A program made the position numbers and the translations under genes. Source: Mytilus galloprovincialis (taxonomy: Eukaryota; Mollusca; Bivalvia; Mytilida; Mytilidae). From it: a stretch of 64,000 nt of DNA. Positions 12,601 to 27,600 of this stretch are shown one piece after another. The notes beneath the pieces were generated by a model, which made no database searches, was not told the DNA's origin, and worked only from the letters and a program-made list of their open reading frames with translations. The stretch covers positions 55,982,872 to 56,046,871 of the forward strand of contig NC_134844.1 of the NCBI RefSeq assembly GCF_965363235.1, read 5' to 3'. Every line of letters starts with the position of its first letter. The stretch's first letter is position 1.

Positions 12601-15600
12601 AAAGTAGAAAAAAAATGTTTTGACTTCAGGGTTACGTAACTTTTTATTCTTCGTGGTATGACCCACTTTTTTTCGATTAAATCACAATTTCACATTAGTA
12701 CATACATGATATGAACATGAAATTTTTTTTCTATGTAGCATTTTTTATTTTTTCATTTTCAAAGATCAGCTGTTTAGCATGTAAGCCTATGGAGCAGTCA
12801 ATTACAAGACTGCAACCTAAAGTGCAATGACTAGTAAAAGAAGTCGCCTGAAAGTTTTGAAATAACAATAGAGTAGATTCAACATTGAACATTAATTGCT
12901 ATCCCGTCCGATTATTTTATGTAAAGCAATTTTATATAGTCGAATATAAACTGGTCATTCGAGATACCAATATTTCATAACAATCATCGTAACTATGGGA
13001 ACACAATTACTGAGGCTTGTATAGGGTATATTGGGATACGGGATATTTGCCATTTTAATTTTAGGGATACGGGATATTTGCCCTAAAAGTAAATGGGATA
13101 TGGGATATTGATGCATTCATAAGGATATTGAATTTTAAACATGAAAAAAAATAAGTGGAATTTAAAAGTTAAGTACAGAAATATTTACATCTCACTTGAT
13201 AAAATTGCCCCAAAAAGTTTAATATTAAAGTTCATTTTAGTGCTTTGTTGATTTTAATTGAGTTAATGGTCGTTTTATTTAAAAGTCATCCAAACCCAAG
13301 CGAAAAGTATTGATCTATTTTCGATATTTATATGCTCATATGTACTGATAATTTTAAAAGTATTTGTTTTACTTTCCATACTTCGTTCCTTATTGTTAAT
13401 TTTCCATTTTTGGATGGTGATATTCCTTTGGCACTATCTTACAGTGTTTGTATATCACAACACCTCCTATGTATTACTGGTAAATAATATTAAGTCAGGG
13501 GTTTAGTTACCACAAATCACTTAAAATCTTTACTAAATTCTAGATTTGGTTCTGAAGTTTGGTTCTACCTGTAAAAAAAATATTTTAAACGGGATAGCAC
13601 ATCCTCATTTTTACGAAGATGTTGTTTACCGTGCCATTGGATGTTGGATGTATAATGCTTGATAATTTAGTCTCAGATGCATTACTTTTTATTAGTTGTA
13701 ATTGGCTTTCAACTAGCTGTCAGTAACTGCAAGTACTCTCAGATCTGTAATTAGTGTCTTTTTGTTGATGGGATGTACAAGTACTCGGTCACGTCCACTC
13801 TCTGTTTTTGTTAGATGTATTTCTATTTGTATCAATCTGATGAGTTAAGCTTTTTTCAACTGATTTGTATAGTTCGTTCTTATGTTGTACTGGTACACCA
13901 CTGTCCCAGGTTAAGGGGAGGGTTGGGATCCCGCTAACATGTTTAGCCTCGCCACATTCTGTATGTATGTGCCTGTCCAAAGTCAGGAGTCTTTAATTCA
14001 GTGGTTGTCGTTTGTTGCTGTGTTACATATTTGTTTTTGTTCATTTTTTATACATAATTAGGCCGTTAGTTTTCTCGTTTGAATTGTTCTACATTTGTCA
14101 TTTCAGGTCTTTTTATAGCTAACTATGAGGTGTGAGCTTTGCTCATTGTTGAAGGTCGTACGGTGACCTATAGTTGTTAATTTCTGTGTCACGTGGTCTC
14201 TTGTGAAGAGTTGTCTCATTGGCAATCATACCACATCTTTTTTTTATATTATATGCTCATATGCATTGATAATTTTCTTGAAATAATCATAGATTTTTGT
14301 TAGATGTATCCATCTGATTTGTTAAGCCTTATTGTTTGTAATTTATAATATATTATTTGTTTTGATGCTTTATATGATTACAGGATATTTTATACCTCTT
14401 ATTTTTTTACGTGGCGTGGCAAGGATCTTCAGAGATCTCCACGTTTCACAGATTGTTCTGATGTGCAACGGCTGTTTTGCCAGACAAGCTGGGGCCGAGG
14501 GACGTCAGAGCACGTCCCATATCAAAAAGTAGATATTTCGCTGTATAAACTATGTTAATAACGAATAATTACTAAATAATCAATGTACATTAATATATTT
14601 TTTTCTATTACTGGTGTTGTGAGGAAGGAAATTAAAAAAAAAAGTAACAAAAATATTGGGATCTATGTAATTCATAAAGGTCAAGATCAGTCAAATGTTG
14701 TCTTATTTCTTTGTAAAACAAGGGCTGTGCAAATTTTGCCTGCGGTAAAAAAATTGCAACAGTTAAGTGTAATGTAGGTACATTAGCAGAAAGCTTTCTT
14801 GTGTTAAATTTTGAGTTATTGAACTTGCATGCTATAAATATCCACTTTTTGATATGACGTGATCTGACGTCCTATACATTCCAGCTTGTCTGGCAAAACA
14901 GCCGTTGGATGTCAGAGCAATCTTGGACAAGAGACAGGGTTGCGTCCTTCTGTTCTTTCCAACATAGGTTAACGTGTAGGATCAAGTTTCTTATCAATGA
15001 AAGAAGAATGCTATCAAAATTATATTTTACAGTCATATGCATCACGGTTTGAACAATTAAAACAAGTCTGAAATTAGACCCCTTACACTATATTTATCGT
15101 TTAACATCACATAAAAGAGATTGTTATACAAGGCTCTAAGATGGAACACTTCTTCTTTTGGACACATACATTGTATATTCTTATTTAACACTAGAAGTAT
15201 GCACTAAATTTCCTTTAACACAGTTTGTTTTCCCAGAGTCAAAATTGTTGACGTTGTGATGATGAGGGAAAAAATGGGCTTGGGAATGAATTAATAATGA
15301 TTTTTTGGGATATTTCAAAATAGTTTTAGGGATATGGGATATTTGTAAAAAATATTTATTGGGATATTAGGGGTAAACATTATAGGGATACGGGATATTG
15401 GGATAAAAACTTAATGGGATATGGGATATTGATACCCCCCCCCCCTAAACAAGCCTCATTACTATTTGGAATCTATAATACAATTAGTTCCACGAAGCAG
15501 AACTTCTCCGTCAAGGAAAGTATGATAGGATACGCAAAACTAAGAATATTGTATCAACTGCAGAATGTATATTCTTTAGTTTTGTAAGTTGTGTCTTGAG

Positions 15601-18600
15601 TACTAATATTTGTCTGTTTGACTTTTTTTTTTAAGACATAACGTTGTCCGTTTTTTTTCTATCTATGAGCTTGAATGTCCCTCTGGTATCCAAGTTCATT
15701 GATGTAGATGCAGTAACCTTGCTTAATACTAATACTTATTACAGTAATTGAAAACATCTTTTCTCATAAAAAAACTTAAACTTAAAGGATAGTTAAAGTC
15801 ACCTTCTCTATGAAATCTTCTTCAAAATAAAAAAAAAGAACAAGTCGTTTAGCAGTCGAGCACAGCAGTTTCCCATAAATTTTTCAATTTCAATTGCAAA
15901 ACACTTCCTCTAGGTGTAACATTTTTTTTAAAGATATAGAAAATATAGAAATCCAAACATTTGATGAAGTCACTTACAGTGAATATTTTACTTGAAACTT
16001 AAAACAAGGATACCAAATTAATGATTCGGTTGAAGGTAGTTTTCTAAGAACTTGTATTGATATCGAAACTTATTACAACTATTCATTATGACATGTTTAT
16101 AACATGAGCAACACGACGGGTGCCACATGTGGAGCAGGATCTGCTTTCCCTTCCGGAGCACCTGAGATCACCCCTAGTTTTTGGTGGAATCCTGTTGCTT
16201 ATTCTTTAGTTTTCTATGTTGTGCCATGTGTACTATTGTTTGTCTGTTTTACTTTTACATTTTTAGCCATGGCGTTGTCAGTTGATTTCGATTTATGAGT
16301 TTGACTGTCCCTCTTGTATCTTTCGTTCCTCTTTTATAAAATATTTGACAAACAAGAATTGCGACCGATTGTTACACGGTTAAACGTTGGTTTACATCAA
16401 GTTATAGTTTATATAGTAGTTCGATGCTAACACATGTCCTTAAGTTTGTGATGTCTAAAAACATAAGCCAAATTAATGCTTTGAGCCCATTTGAGTGCTG
16501 CACTAAACATGGAAATATGACTCCGCGAGCTATACATGCTATAGTATGTTCAATGTGTGTATGATTTTCTAGATTTGGAACAAGAGTGGGTTCAACATAC
16601 TAGCATTAAGGTAACGTATAATTCGAAATTTTCATGAAATCTGGGTTGTTTTCAATTAGACCGCGGATAATAATTGAACATTTGATTAAATATAAATTAT
16701 TTACCATCTTTCTCTGCTTTCACTCTCAGGTTGATACCTTTGGCAACAATGCAATCAACAAAGAAGCCATCGCTCGAAAATGTATGTTTGTATAATACGT
16801 TGTTACCTGTAAAGAATTTTAAACGACTACAAAGCTGCTATACTGAGGTATTTGCATGAATATAATATATTTACTCCGTTTCTCAACATAAACATGATAA
16901 CAGACCATGTATTTTACTTCAAAATATTTTGGGTTTATTTCATTTCAAATTGATTGATATTTTTGACTTTTTCAGTTTTGTTATTGCTCGTCATGTTGAA
17001 GGAGTTAATGTGTAAATAATGATAACAGGTAGGTTTAACTGAAACAGATATTAAAACTAAATGGCAAATTTATATAATCAGTTTAAAGCTTGGTGATATT
17101 TCATCTTATGCATATAAACAAATAAAATTATATCATCTAATTTGTTTCTTGTCATATGAAAAAATAGCAAGAAAAGGATCAATAATGAAACAACGTTATT
17201 GTATGATAATATTCATTATTTTTATCTTAACGATGATAATTTAATTGATATATCTGTATTATGTTTTAGTTGAAGTTGCTATTCAAGGTCGTACGATACC
17301 GTAGCAAGTGCAAATATTAGGCTTTGCATGAAATTGCTTAAAATATTCATACACAAATTTAATTAAATACATAAAGGTAATAAGTTAGTTTGTTTTAATT
17401 CAAACGCAATACAAAAGAAAAAGGTAAAGATGATTATAGAATTATGTAAAATCTACCATCGGGCATAAAGCTCAATGGAAATGAAGACAGGTACTATATA
17501 ATCACCAATAAAGTATAATAAAATAGATATTTAACTCAATATGTGAAGCGAGCACAGAAAGTAGAAGAACATATAGTTATAATCCAAGTATTTATTCAAT
17601 CTCTGCAAGGGAAACTATTATAAAAATAAACAATATTTTTATTAAATTACATGTTCTTATTTCAAATATATTATATATGTAGCTTGTTACCTACACCTTT
17701 GTGGTGGAATTCGTTTACAGCAATGTATTTCAAAATAAGCGTTGTATACCTTTGTTTTCCGTAATATATTCGTGTGACGAAATTAACAGTGGACATGACT
17801 TTGATCGACCTCTTCTCGTTGGTTTGTTACTGAAACTTAAAAAAAAAATTTGTTGTGTTTTTAAAATTACATAAATAAACAGATTCTTTTTAACATTTAA
17901 AACTATGTTGTTTCAGTTTAAAGTGCAGACCACTAGCAAATATAAGGTAAATCTAAATTATACAGTGTGTTGTTTAACAAAAGCTGAATTAAAATATATC
18001 GTGGAATTGCAAACAACAGTTTTGAAAGTTAAGGCACACACTTGTTTTTTTATTTTTAATTGTTAATATGATCAGAACATATTACTAGGTTGAATAATTG
18101 GATGTTGAAGCAGTATTTAGAAATTGAAGACAGAACACATAACCCATATAAACAGAATATACTGACCGACTTTAGAAACGCAACACTAGATTATTTCTTT
18201 AAATTCCAATCTTCAAAAATGCATTTTGTTTCAAACAAACTTATGAACAGAAAGTTCTTTCATAATTCAATGTTTAACAAAAAAGACAGTTCGAAAGTTA
18301 AATTGATTACGTAATTTTCAATGTTCAAATGTTGTTGTATACACTAAAACCTTGGTTTTCTCCTTACTAATGAACGCGTCACCATCAAAAGCAATGACTG
18401 TCTGTAACAAACGCAAAAATGATTGTTACCAGGCAAATGATTGTGTTCGCCGTACGAACTTTTTGAAAACAAAAGAGTTATATAAATGAAACTCGAAAAA
18501 AAATGGAAATCCTAGATAAAGAACAAAGTTAAACAAAAATAAACACTCAAAAGATTTTGAAAATCACCAAAAGGTAAAAGAGAGAGAGACGGGTGATAAC

Positions 18601-21600
18601 TAAGAGACAATCAAAATCAAAAGCAAAAAGCAAACTGACAACGACATGGGAAACAACAAAACATGACGAGAGTTTGGCCTTCATACTGAACATATCCGTC
18701 ACGTTTTGGATTCTGTTTTGCACCTGATTTTGCCGTTGTCCCACCCATTACAGTGGTTTTTTTACAATTATGCAGTTGGAACTTAAGGCTTTTAAAAATG
18801 TTTTTTCTGCAGTCGATGCTTTGGCAGTTCAGTTTATGGCATAAATCTGTACAAAATGGCATTCAGCAATTTGATTAGCAGTTGACGTTACGGCCGTAGA
18901 CCTGTCTCGCAAATGACGTTGCGTTATCAAATTCTATTAACGTTGCATCGTCAGTACATGTTGATCTGGTCATTGATGATCTCCAACAAATCTCGTTTTC
19001 CGATATCATTGTTGGAAGTACAGTAAAAAGAGTTTTTGACGTCAAATTCTCTGGTTGCAGCACGTTCACATTTTCCTGTTTGCAGTATTCTAATGGGTTG
19101 ATTAAGATTTTTATTCCTAAGTCTTGGCAATATGGAGATGCAACATTTTTTAACTGATTTAAGTGTGGCCAAGGATTGAAAGAACTGTTTCACAAAGAAA
19201 GAAAAAACTTTTATTGGTTCGTAATTTCGCTTTCTGAATTCGTGCGGTCTCAATAATCTGGTATGTTCAATCACGACAGGTAAGTCAGATATTGTTTTTT
19301 TTTTCGAAAGAGAAAGAAGTGTGATAAGCATGAATAGTAGTTGTATGATTTGGTTAAACAAATCTACAAAAATGAGTGTTGCCTGTTTAAAGTCAGTCAG
19401 TATAGAATGTAACCAAATCATTACATATAACTTTTAAAAAAAACGATGCTTGGTTTTCAGTGACTTAATAGTGGTCAACATGTAGATGTGCTTTTAATTC
19501 CACAGTCTGCATTCCCGATGGAACAGTGCTCTGCTGATGACCAACCTTCTCCTTTATATTTGTCATTTACTTCTTACAGGAGGTCACCAAGAAAAACTGC
19601 TGACATAGGGACATGTCTCGTCTTTATGTTATTCTATAGTATTAATCAAATGTTGAAATTCAAATGGCAATACTTTAACATATAAACTGTCGTCATTTTC
19701 GTGATAGGGAGTGACTGTTCACAAGGAGGCTATCAAAGTGGTGATGTTGAAATCATTAATTATTTTACAGACGCAATCACGAGTTGATTGACCATCCTAG
19801 TTTTACAGATGACGGATATGTTCAGTATGAAGGCCAAACTCTCGTCATGTTTTGTTGTTTCCCATGTCGTTGTCAGTTTGCTTTTTGCTTTTGATTTTGA
19901 TTGTCTCTTAGTTATCACCCGTCTCTCTCTCTTTTACCTTTTGGTGATTTTCAAAATCTTTTGAGTGTTTATTTTTTTTTAACTTTGTTCTTTATCTAGG
20001 ATTTCCATTTTTTTTTCGAGTTTCATTTATATAACTCTTTTGTTTTCAAAAAGTTCGTACGGCGAACACAATCATTTGCCTGGTATCATTGTACGTTTTG
20101 TATGCCCCACCTACGATAGTTGAGGGGCATTACGTTTTCTGGTCTGTGCGTCCTTCCGTCTGTTCGTCCGTCCGTCTGTTCGTCTGTCCGTCCGTTCGTC
20201 CCACTTCAGGATAAAGTTTTTGGTCAAGGTAGTTTTTGATGAAGCTGAAGTCCAATCAACTTGAAACTTAGAACACATGTTCCTTATGATATGATCTGTC
20301 TTTTTTTAAAACAAAATTAAACTTTTGACCCCATTTTCATGGTCCACTGAACATAGAAATTAAAAGTGCGAGTTTCAGGTTAAAGTTTTTGGTCAAGGTA
20401 GTTTTTGATGAAGCTGAAGTTCAATCAACTTGAAACTTAGAACACATGTTCCCTATGATATGATCTTTCTCATTTTAAAACCAAGTTAGACTTTTGACCC
20501 CATTTAAATGGTCCACTGAACATAGAAATTAAAAGTGTGAGTTTCAGGTTCAAGTTTTTGGTCAAGGTAGTTTTCAATGAAGTTAAAGTCCAATCAATTT
20601 GAAACCTAGTACACATGTTCCCTTTTGGTTGATCTTTTTACTTTAAGGCCAAATTCGATTGTTTACCCAATTTCACGGTCCATTGAACATGGAAAATAAT
20701 AATGCGAGTTTGTGGTGCTCAAACGTTATCTATGTTTATTATGGTGCTTTAATTTTTCTTATGTTCATTTATCTTTTTAACCGCATTGAAACATTTTATA
20801 TACCTTTACATCGTTTCTTGGTAAAACTGGTTTTGTAATTCAGAGTGATACTGTTAAAGGTAAGATATGAAACAATATTAATATTTCAAATTTCAAACCA
20901 TTGAGTGATGCGTACAAAACGAGTAGCCATTTTAATGACCAAATGCACAAAATAAGCATATGAAGAATATAGCGGACTTCTTATTCATTTTACCAAGTAC
21001 ATATACTAAGCTGCGTAAACTGTAATTTTATCTAGAAGAAAATGAACGCTATTCCCCTCACGAGCCTTAATATCCCGTTAATATGTCCGGTTCCTTTAAA
21101 TATAAACCAAAAGTAATGTGTATTTATTGTACGATATTTAAAGAATATGAATTAATATAATGAATTACCTGTAATAATCAACAATAGTTTCTAACCCTCT
21201 TCCTCCAATTTTTTCCAATGCCTTCACTAATTGTTTGATCGTAACTGGATCACATAACATTTCCCAATAGCCAAGTATTCTTTGTGTTTTTTCAAATATG
21301 TTATATCTTTTACCAATAACCATATTTGCGATAACAGTACTTTCTATACCCAGGTTGGAACCTAAATTAGCACCGTCAATTCCAACAGCAAACGAAACTT
21401 TCCTGAGCAAATCTGCTGGTGGCTTCTTCATTAGTATAGTTGGGGAGATATATGTATCAGTCACTGAAACATATCACTTAGATGAAATTATTGAATTACA
21501 TCCACTATTATGACTCCTGTTCATCACTTTTAGACGGTTAAATATATTCCGTACCAGTTCCTAACATTAATTCGATAATAAATTTCATCATAAACAAAAA

Positions 21601-24600
21601 CAAACACGTTTACACTTTCATACTTGAAAATTGCAACTTTTATAAATACAACCATGTAAATAAATACAGTTCTGGAAGCAAATCAGACATTGTTGATCAC
21701 ATTCCATAGAGTATGTTTAAAAAGGAAGCATTGTTTTGTACCAAAATATATTTTATGATTGGATTCTGCTATTCGATGTATCTTTTTACTGAAGCTAATT
21801 ATAGCAAACAAAGCATGCGTAAACAAACACAGTAGCTTCGACTGTGTCTTAAATTATAATCACACAAAACTTTATAAATTTTATTTGCTGCTTAACTGCT
21901 TATCACGTTACCCACATGACTCAGTTAAACGCAATTACATGTAAGCTATGACTAAATGTTTAACAATGATCTCTGCTACGTGCACAAAGGAGTTGTTATA
22001 ATGAAAAAGATAGTAGATTATTTTAAAAATTCTTACTGTGTGGTTCATACTGCATCGTGTAGGTCAAATGAAGTCAAGACCTAATTATCTGTAATAAGTT
22101 TTTACTTACTCTTGAATATTTTCTGTGCGTTTTTCTGGTTCTAAAAATTAAAAAAAATCAACACTGTTTTTTTGTGTAGTCTTCATAAATTTTACCACTT
22201 TCAGAAATGTTCATTTAACACTTATCATTAATTATATATGTTTTTGCGCGAAGATGAAATTTGACCCCTTAAGTTTAAGTATATTAAAATATGTGTGTAA
22301 CAATATTATCCCGAGATGTAGATTTAGCGCTATAAATTATCTCGTCATTTTCAAGTACAACCATTGTAGTGTGAATACTTACTAAATATATCTTTTTTTA
22401 GAATTTAAGCAATAGAAAAAATTTATGGCAACTGCTGTTTTGAATTCGTTACGGAACGAGTTTTCCAGGAAATCTGTATATGTAAGATGCACCTTGAGGC
22501 AATTATCCCCTGTCCTTATTCACAGTGCACTGTATTAGAAGAAATTGCATACACTTACTTATTTAGAACAGAGCGAATAAATTCATTCTTACATAGCATT
22601 ATCTTATATAATTTCGGAGTAAATATAATACATATTTAGTAGTCAAGACTTCGGTGTTGACAGGAATATCCATCATATGGTCATTTGTATAAATTTCCTG
22701 TTAACAAACCTATGAATTTTTCGAAAAACTAAGGATTTTCTTATCCCAGGCATTGACTACCTTAGCCATATTTAGGTCAATTTTTTTTTTAATTATGGGT
22801 CCTCAACGCTCTTCAACTTTGTACTTTTTTGGCTTTATAACTATTTTGTTCTGAGCGTCACTGATGAGTCTTATGTAGACGAAACGCGCGTCTGGGGTAT
22901 CAAATTATAATCCTGGTACCTTTGATAACTAATCACTATATAGCGACCAAAATTATATTTTGTTATTTACTCTACAAAATAACGTGCCTGCTTTGAATCC
23001 CAATACCGTAGGTAATCAACCTCATGAAACTGACCATGTTGACATTCCCACATACCATCTTTTGACAGCCTAAGTTCTTCGAACTTCTTCACAAAGCAAG
23101 GTGTTTTACAGGCTGCACCATATTCAAGTTCAAATTGTTTTTCAAATATTGATCTGTTCAAAGCATCAATAATTCTTCGCGAATTAAGTTGATAAAACTC
23201 GGAGATCGATAACATTGCAATTGTTAAACATTCCTGGACACTTGCAACATTGGGCGACTGAATATTTCGTATAGAATTTAAATTTGTGAAATAAATAATA
23301 ATTTTTCTTCCTTGCATAATGATTGAAAACTCATTTATTTCGTCAAATACGAAAGTGGCAATATCTTGGAAAATCATCTTTCTTCCTTGATACACTTTAA
23401 GTGGCCATATTCCGAGAGCAGCGGCAATCAGTCGAAATAAAACGCATGGTGGAACCAGTTGTATTTTGAAATCATATGCCATGCATATACTTTTGTTTAT
23501 ATTCAAATATTTCTCGGCATAGTCATTGTTAAGTCTAGTCTGAATCATACATGGGATGATATAGTATTCTGGGGGGACATTAACTTCTTGATTAACTAGC
23601 TTCGGTTCAACAAGAACATCCAAGTGAAGAAGTATCTTCACAAGAAAGTCCTTAAATTCTTGGTTCTTGAAAATAGCTTGGAACTCGTCTTGGTTCCATA
23701 ACTTCATCAAGTCATTCTTCTTCAGCATTCCATCTTCTTGCAAGTTTTTGAGAATGTTGTAATATTCCGTATCATATGCAGGAAAAAACATCTCATCAGT
23801 AACGAAAGATCGTAAGGCATTTACAAGGACACTAGGCTCTATGATAATGAATTGTGACAATTCATCTTGATCAAAGAAGATCAATTTTCCAATTGCATGC
23901 TGTGTACGCAAGAAAAAATTCAGCTTCTCATCATCCATCATTAAGTCTTCATTTAATCTGTTCAGTTTCTGAATCTCCTCCATTCTAAGAATACTGGTGC
24001 CTCGAAGTTTTAAATCAATAATTTGTTTTTCCAAGGGAACCCATATCAATGGCATCTTCATTCCCCAAGAATTCTGCGAAAAGGCTATTTGAACGAGCTT
24101 GTCTTTTAGTTTATCTATTTCGTTGTCATCTTTTTTTCTGGCATCAATGAAAAACAAATTGTCTAAAAAAAGGTGAGATTTGTTTACGTGTTCTTTGAAA
24201 GTTTTTGTAAGTTGTGCCACAAGCTCTGTCCGTCTAATCTCATAATTAGTCTGTAAAAAATAATCGTTACTGTATAAATTTATCAATAATTTTTATTTTG
24301 TTTACTTGAGATTGTTGACTTATATGAAGACATAAGCGGTAAGCGTGAATTTTATGGTAAAAAGTATTGTAAATCAATTGAAACAAATTCTCCTCGAAGT
24401 ACTGCTTGATATAATATCACCCAAATAAATGTTATTTGCTTGCATTGATAACTTCATGTCTTCTGTGACACATCATTATTTAGACTAAAGTGCTTTGTCT
24501 CTATCTTATTCTCATTGCATGTTATTTTTGGTAGCTTTTTATCGATGGGTCGTTGCATAAATGGAGATCTCAAACAATTACTGGACAAATAGATGTATAA

Positions 24601-27600
24601 AAATAAGAAAATGTGGTATAGTTTCAATTAGGCTTATCATCCAAATGATGTAAATGTTAGTAACTATAGGTATTTGTATGGCCTTCAACAAAGAGCAAAC
24701 CTCATACCACATTGAAAATTACCAAAAGCAGCAACATGGCAAAATGAAACAAATTTAACTAGAAAATCACCAATCTTATATATACTCTTTATAATATACG
24801 AAAAAAACAAATATGATTCACAGCAACAACCGATATTCAATGAATTATAGGCTTTCCGCTGATCTGTGTGTGTAAATCGATAGGATAATGAATTTTATGA
24901 CTGTACCTTTTCAATCAGAATATAAATTCACTTAATTATGACAAACATACACATACAAACAGACGGGAAGGTAGCGGATATTCAAATCAATAGAAACTAC
25001 AAACGCCATAACAAACAACAGTAGACGACGAAAAGACAAAAAGGTTCACAAATCACAACAAAAAAGCTAAAACTAACCCACTATATCAAGTGTTATCTCA
25101 GCTGCTCTGGGAGTGTAAGAAAAAAACTAATTAAGTATGTTTTTCAATATTCATTATAACACTGATGGAGCAGTTTATACATAAATAGTGCGTCGATGTT
25201 AATGACGTCCGTTCAGTGTGAACATGCACCAGAATAACGTAAAAACTAAGGTAGGTAAACGCCACACAAGATGGAGTAGATGGTATGTAACTGTTGAGAA
25301 ATTGAACGTTTAAATCACCACATTCATAAGAATACTAATTTGAATTTGTCCATTTGTTTTAATATCGATGAAAAGATTAAGATATAAACACAGACCTTTT
25401 ACTTTCGATAGTATTATTAATATCAAGTTTACTAAAGATATATGACTTCTGCATCATACTAAAACGAAAACAAGTCATTACCATAAGTATCAAACACCCC
25501 AAAAAACTTACTATATGATGAGTGGTAGGGATGAGCCGCTGGAATAGGTCGATTTTTCATGCTCCATGATATGTGAAAAGGGTGAGAAATTCAGATTAAA
25601 TATATCGATAGGTTGATATTTCTACTTGCTTGATTATATCACAAGTGTCTGAAACTAATCAGATGTCCTTGTCTTGTGATGGGGTGAAACCAAAGTCGTA
25701 AATGCATCAGCTGTATTTGTCAAACCAATTAAACTCTATTTATTCTGATGTGGTATTTCCAGTGATGCTAGTTATAAGTGCTATAAATCTCACCATTTTG
25801 ACATTTGCACCTAATTAACATTCAAAGATTTGTTTACATGAAACATGGTAACAATTATTTAAAGAAATTCCATAGTGTCATCTATGAGAGGGAAACACTG
25901 TAACGTTTGATCAGTTTTTCATTAATATTAAACTCAGTGAAAGTGTTTCTCTCTTGAGTCGTTACGACACTTATCTCACCAAACATTTTTAATTGTCTTT
26001 TGAAAAAGTTGTTTTGGTTTTTTTTAAATATCCAAATATATCAATAGGTTTTTTTTTTTTTTTTTTTGTTAATTGATATATGACAAGTTATATATTTTTG
26101 ATAAACAAAATATATGAAAAGGGTGTGGTACTTGATATCTCAGCTGCTCACCCCTACCAAAAAAAATTTGAAGTGCCCCCCCCCCCGAGCCCCCCACACA
26201 TATCTCTGGTATCCAGACCGGTGTTAAAACTAGATTGGATACTTTGGGATCCTCGGTGGGTCAAAGATGTTCCCATCTTGACCTGGAGATCAATCTTTTG
26301 AAATCTTTTCGGGTTGTCTGTTCCAGCCGAGAAGCCCAGTGGTTCTCTCCGAGTACTTCGGCTTCCTCCACCATAATAACAGACTTCCCGGTGTCCTACA
26401 CGCTCCCTTGGGCGGTGTTGGGTTGGGATTCTTCTGGTGGTTTGGATAATATTGTACAGGACACATCTCCATTAATCCTTAGGGAGTGTACATGGATCCG
26501 CTGTACCCTTGCGGTCAATCAAGGGGTGCATCTCAAATGGCAAAATCTCGAACTACATACATACATACGTGAATGCCATTTATGCGGTGCTATTCAATTA
26601 TCTGTGATAATTTATTCTTATAAATAGCGTATTGACCTTGTTTTGAATGACTTCAACGATTGTGTAGTGTGCGTATAATTATAGTTCATTTAACAGAGTG
26701 TTATTCTTCATTTTGAAGTTGCTTGTTAAGACGTATTATACCTTATATCTATCTCTATGAGTAGCTACGAACTGAATCCTCTGAATTCCACTATCTTCTG
26801 TACAGTATGTGGAGACTGAATTAACCCAGTGCAGTAGAATGTCTGAAAAATAAACTTTTAAAATTTTATATATGGGCTAGTGGCTTAGCAAACATAACAA
26901 ACCATTACAGGGTTGTCGTGAACATGGCCAATAGTTCCTTAAGATCATTCTACATTTGCACTTCTACATTTTTACATATCAATTTGTTACAGTCGGTTTT
27001 AACATGATTTTTTTTAAAGCTGATGCCTTCCTCTGAAAAGATAACATGTAGCATATAAATATAATTTCGATTACGGTTGCCTTTGGTCCAGCTTACCTTA
27101 TAAGTAAATACACAAAATGTAGCTATTTAGCCAGATGTTCGTACTCATCAACTCACAACATTTAGTTTTTTAAGACCATAACTCGAAAAAGTAAAAACCA
27201 AACATAAAGTTAAACAAGGTATTGGTTGACTACATATTTACACATTGAAATAAAAATAAAAAGTGCTTATCATTTGAAAATAAAGGGCTGAATGAACTCC
27301 CTACTAACAGAAGCTAGCGTGGAATTTTTTTCCAATGGTTAAGCTTTGTAACACGCTTATATTCGTGTCAGACAAGTTACAAGGTCATTGGCTATATTTT
27401 AAACGGTTAACAATGCAACATTATTTGCCAATTGATAAGGAAATTGAATCAGCTTATTCATTGGCTCGATTTTAAAAGAAAAATAAAAGTGACCTTCTTC
27501 GTTTACCGGAATAAACAGAGACACAAGAACACACAAAAAAACACCATGGGAAAAACTCAAAACTGATAGTACTCAAAAACCCAATATAGAAAAATAAAAA

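Larger units (their letters stand above)
13011..15458. mobile_element. DNA transposon with short TIRs and TTAC target duplication
   Basis: The termini are TGAGGCTTGTATAGGG (13011) and its complement at 15443-15458 (15 of 16 match). They are flanked by TTAC on both sides (13007-13010, 15459-15462), a 4-bp target duplication. Many direct GGGATATGGGATATT units lie next to both ends (13025-13110, 15306-15430). No transposase ORF is visible, so it is non-autonomous. Two other repeats are nested inside (13735-14240, 14466-14907). It fills much of intron 11. Confidence 0.7.

Noticed and set aside
16104..16298. Plus-strand ORF of 64 residues with a hydrophobic segment
   Set aside because: It falls in a dispersed mussel repeat also present at 63413-63625, where the frame is different. 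It is not a gene.
22971..22975. Use of the GTAAAT donor at the end of the COR exon
   Set aside because: With exon 8 or directly with exon 9 it gives an early stop, so it is not in the main model. It is kept as a possible alternative form.
26235..26627. ORF of 130 residues in intron 6
   Set aside because: GC-richer repeat sequence on the opposite strand to the gene, with no domain and no splice context.
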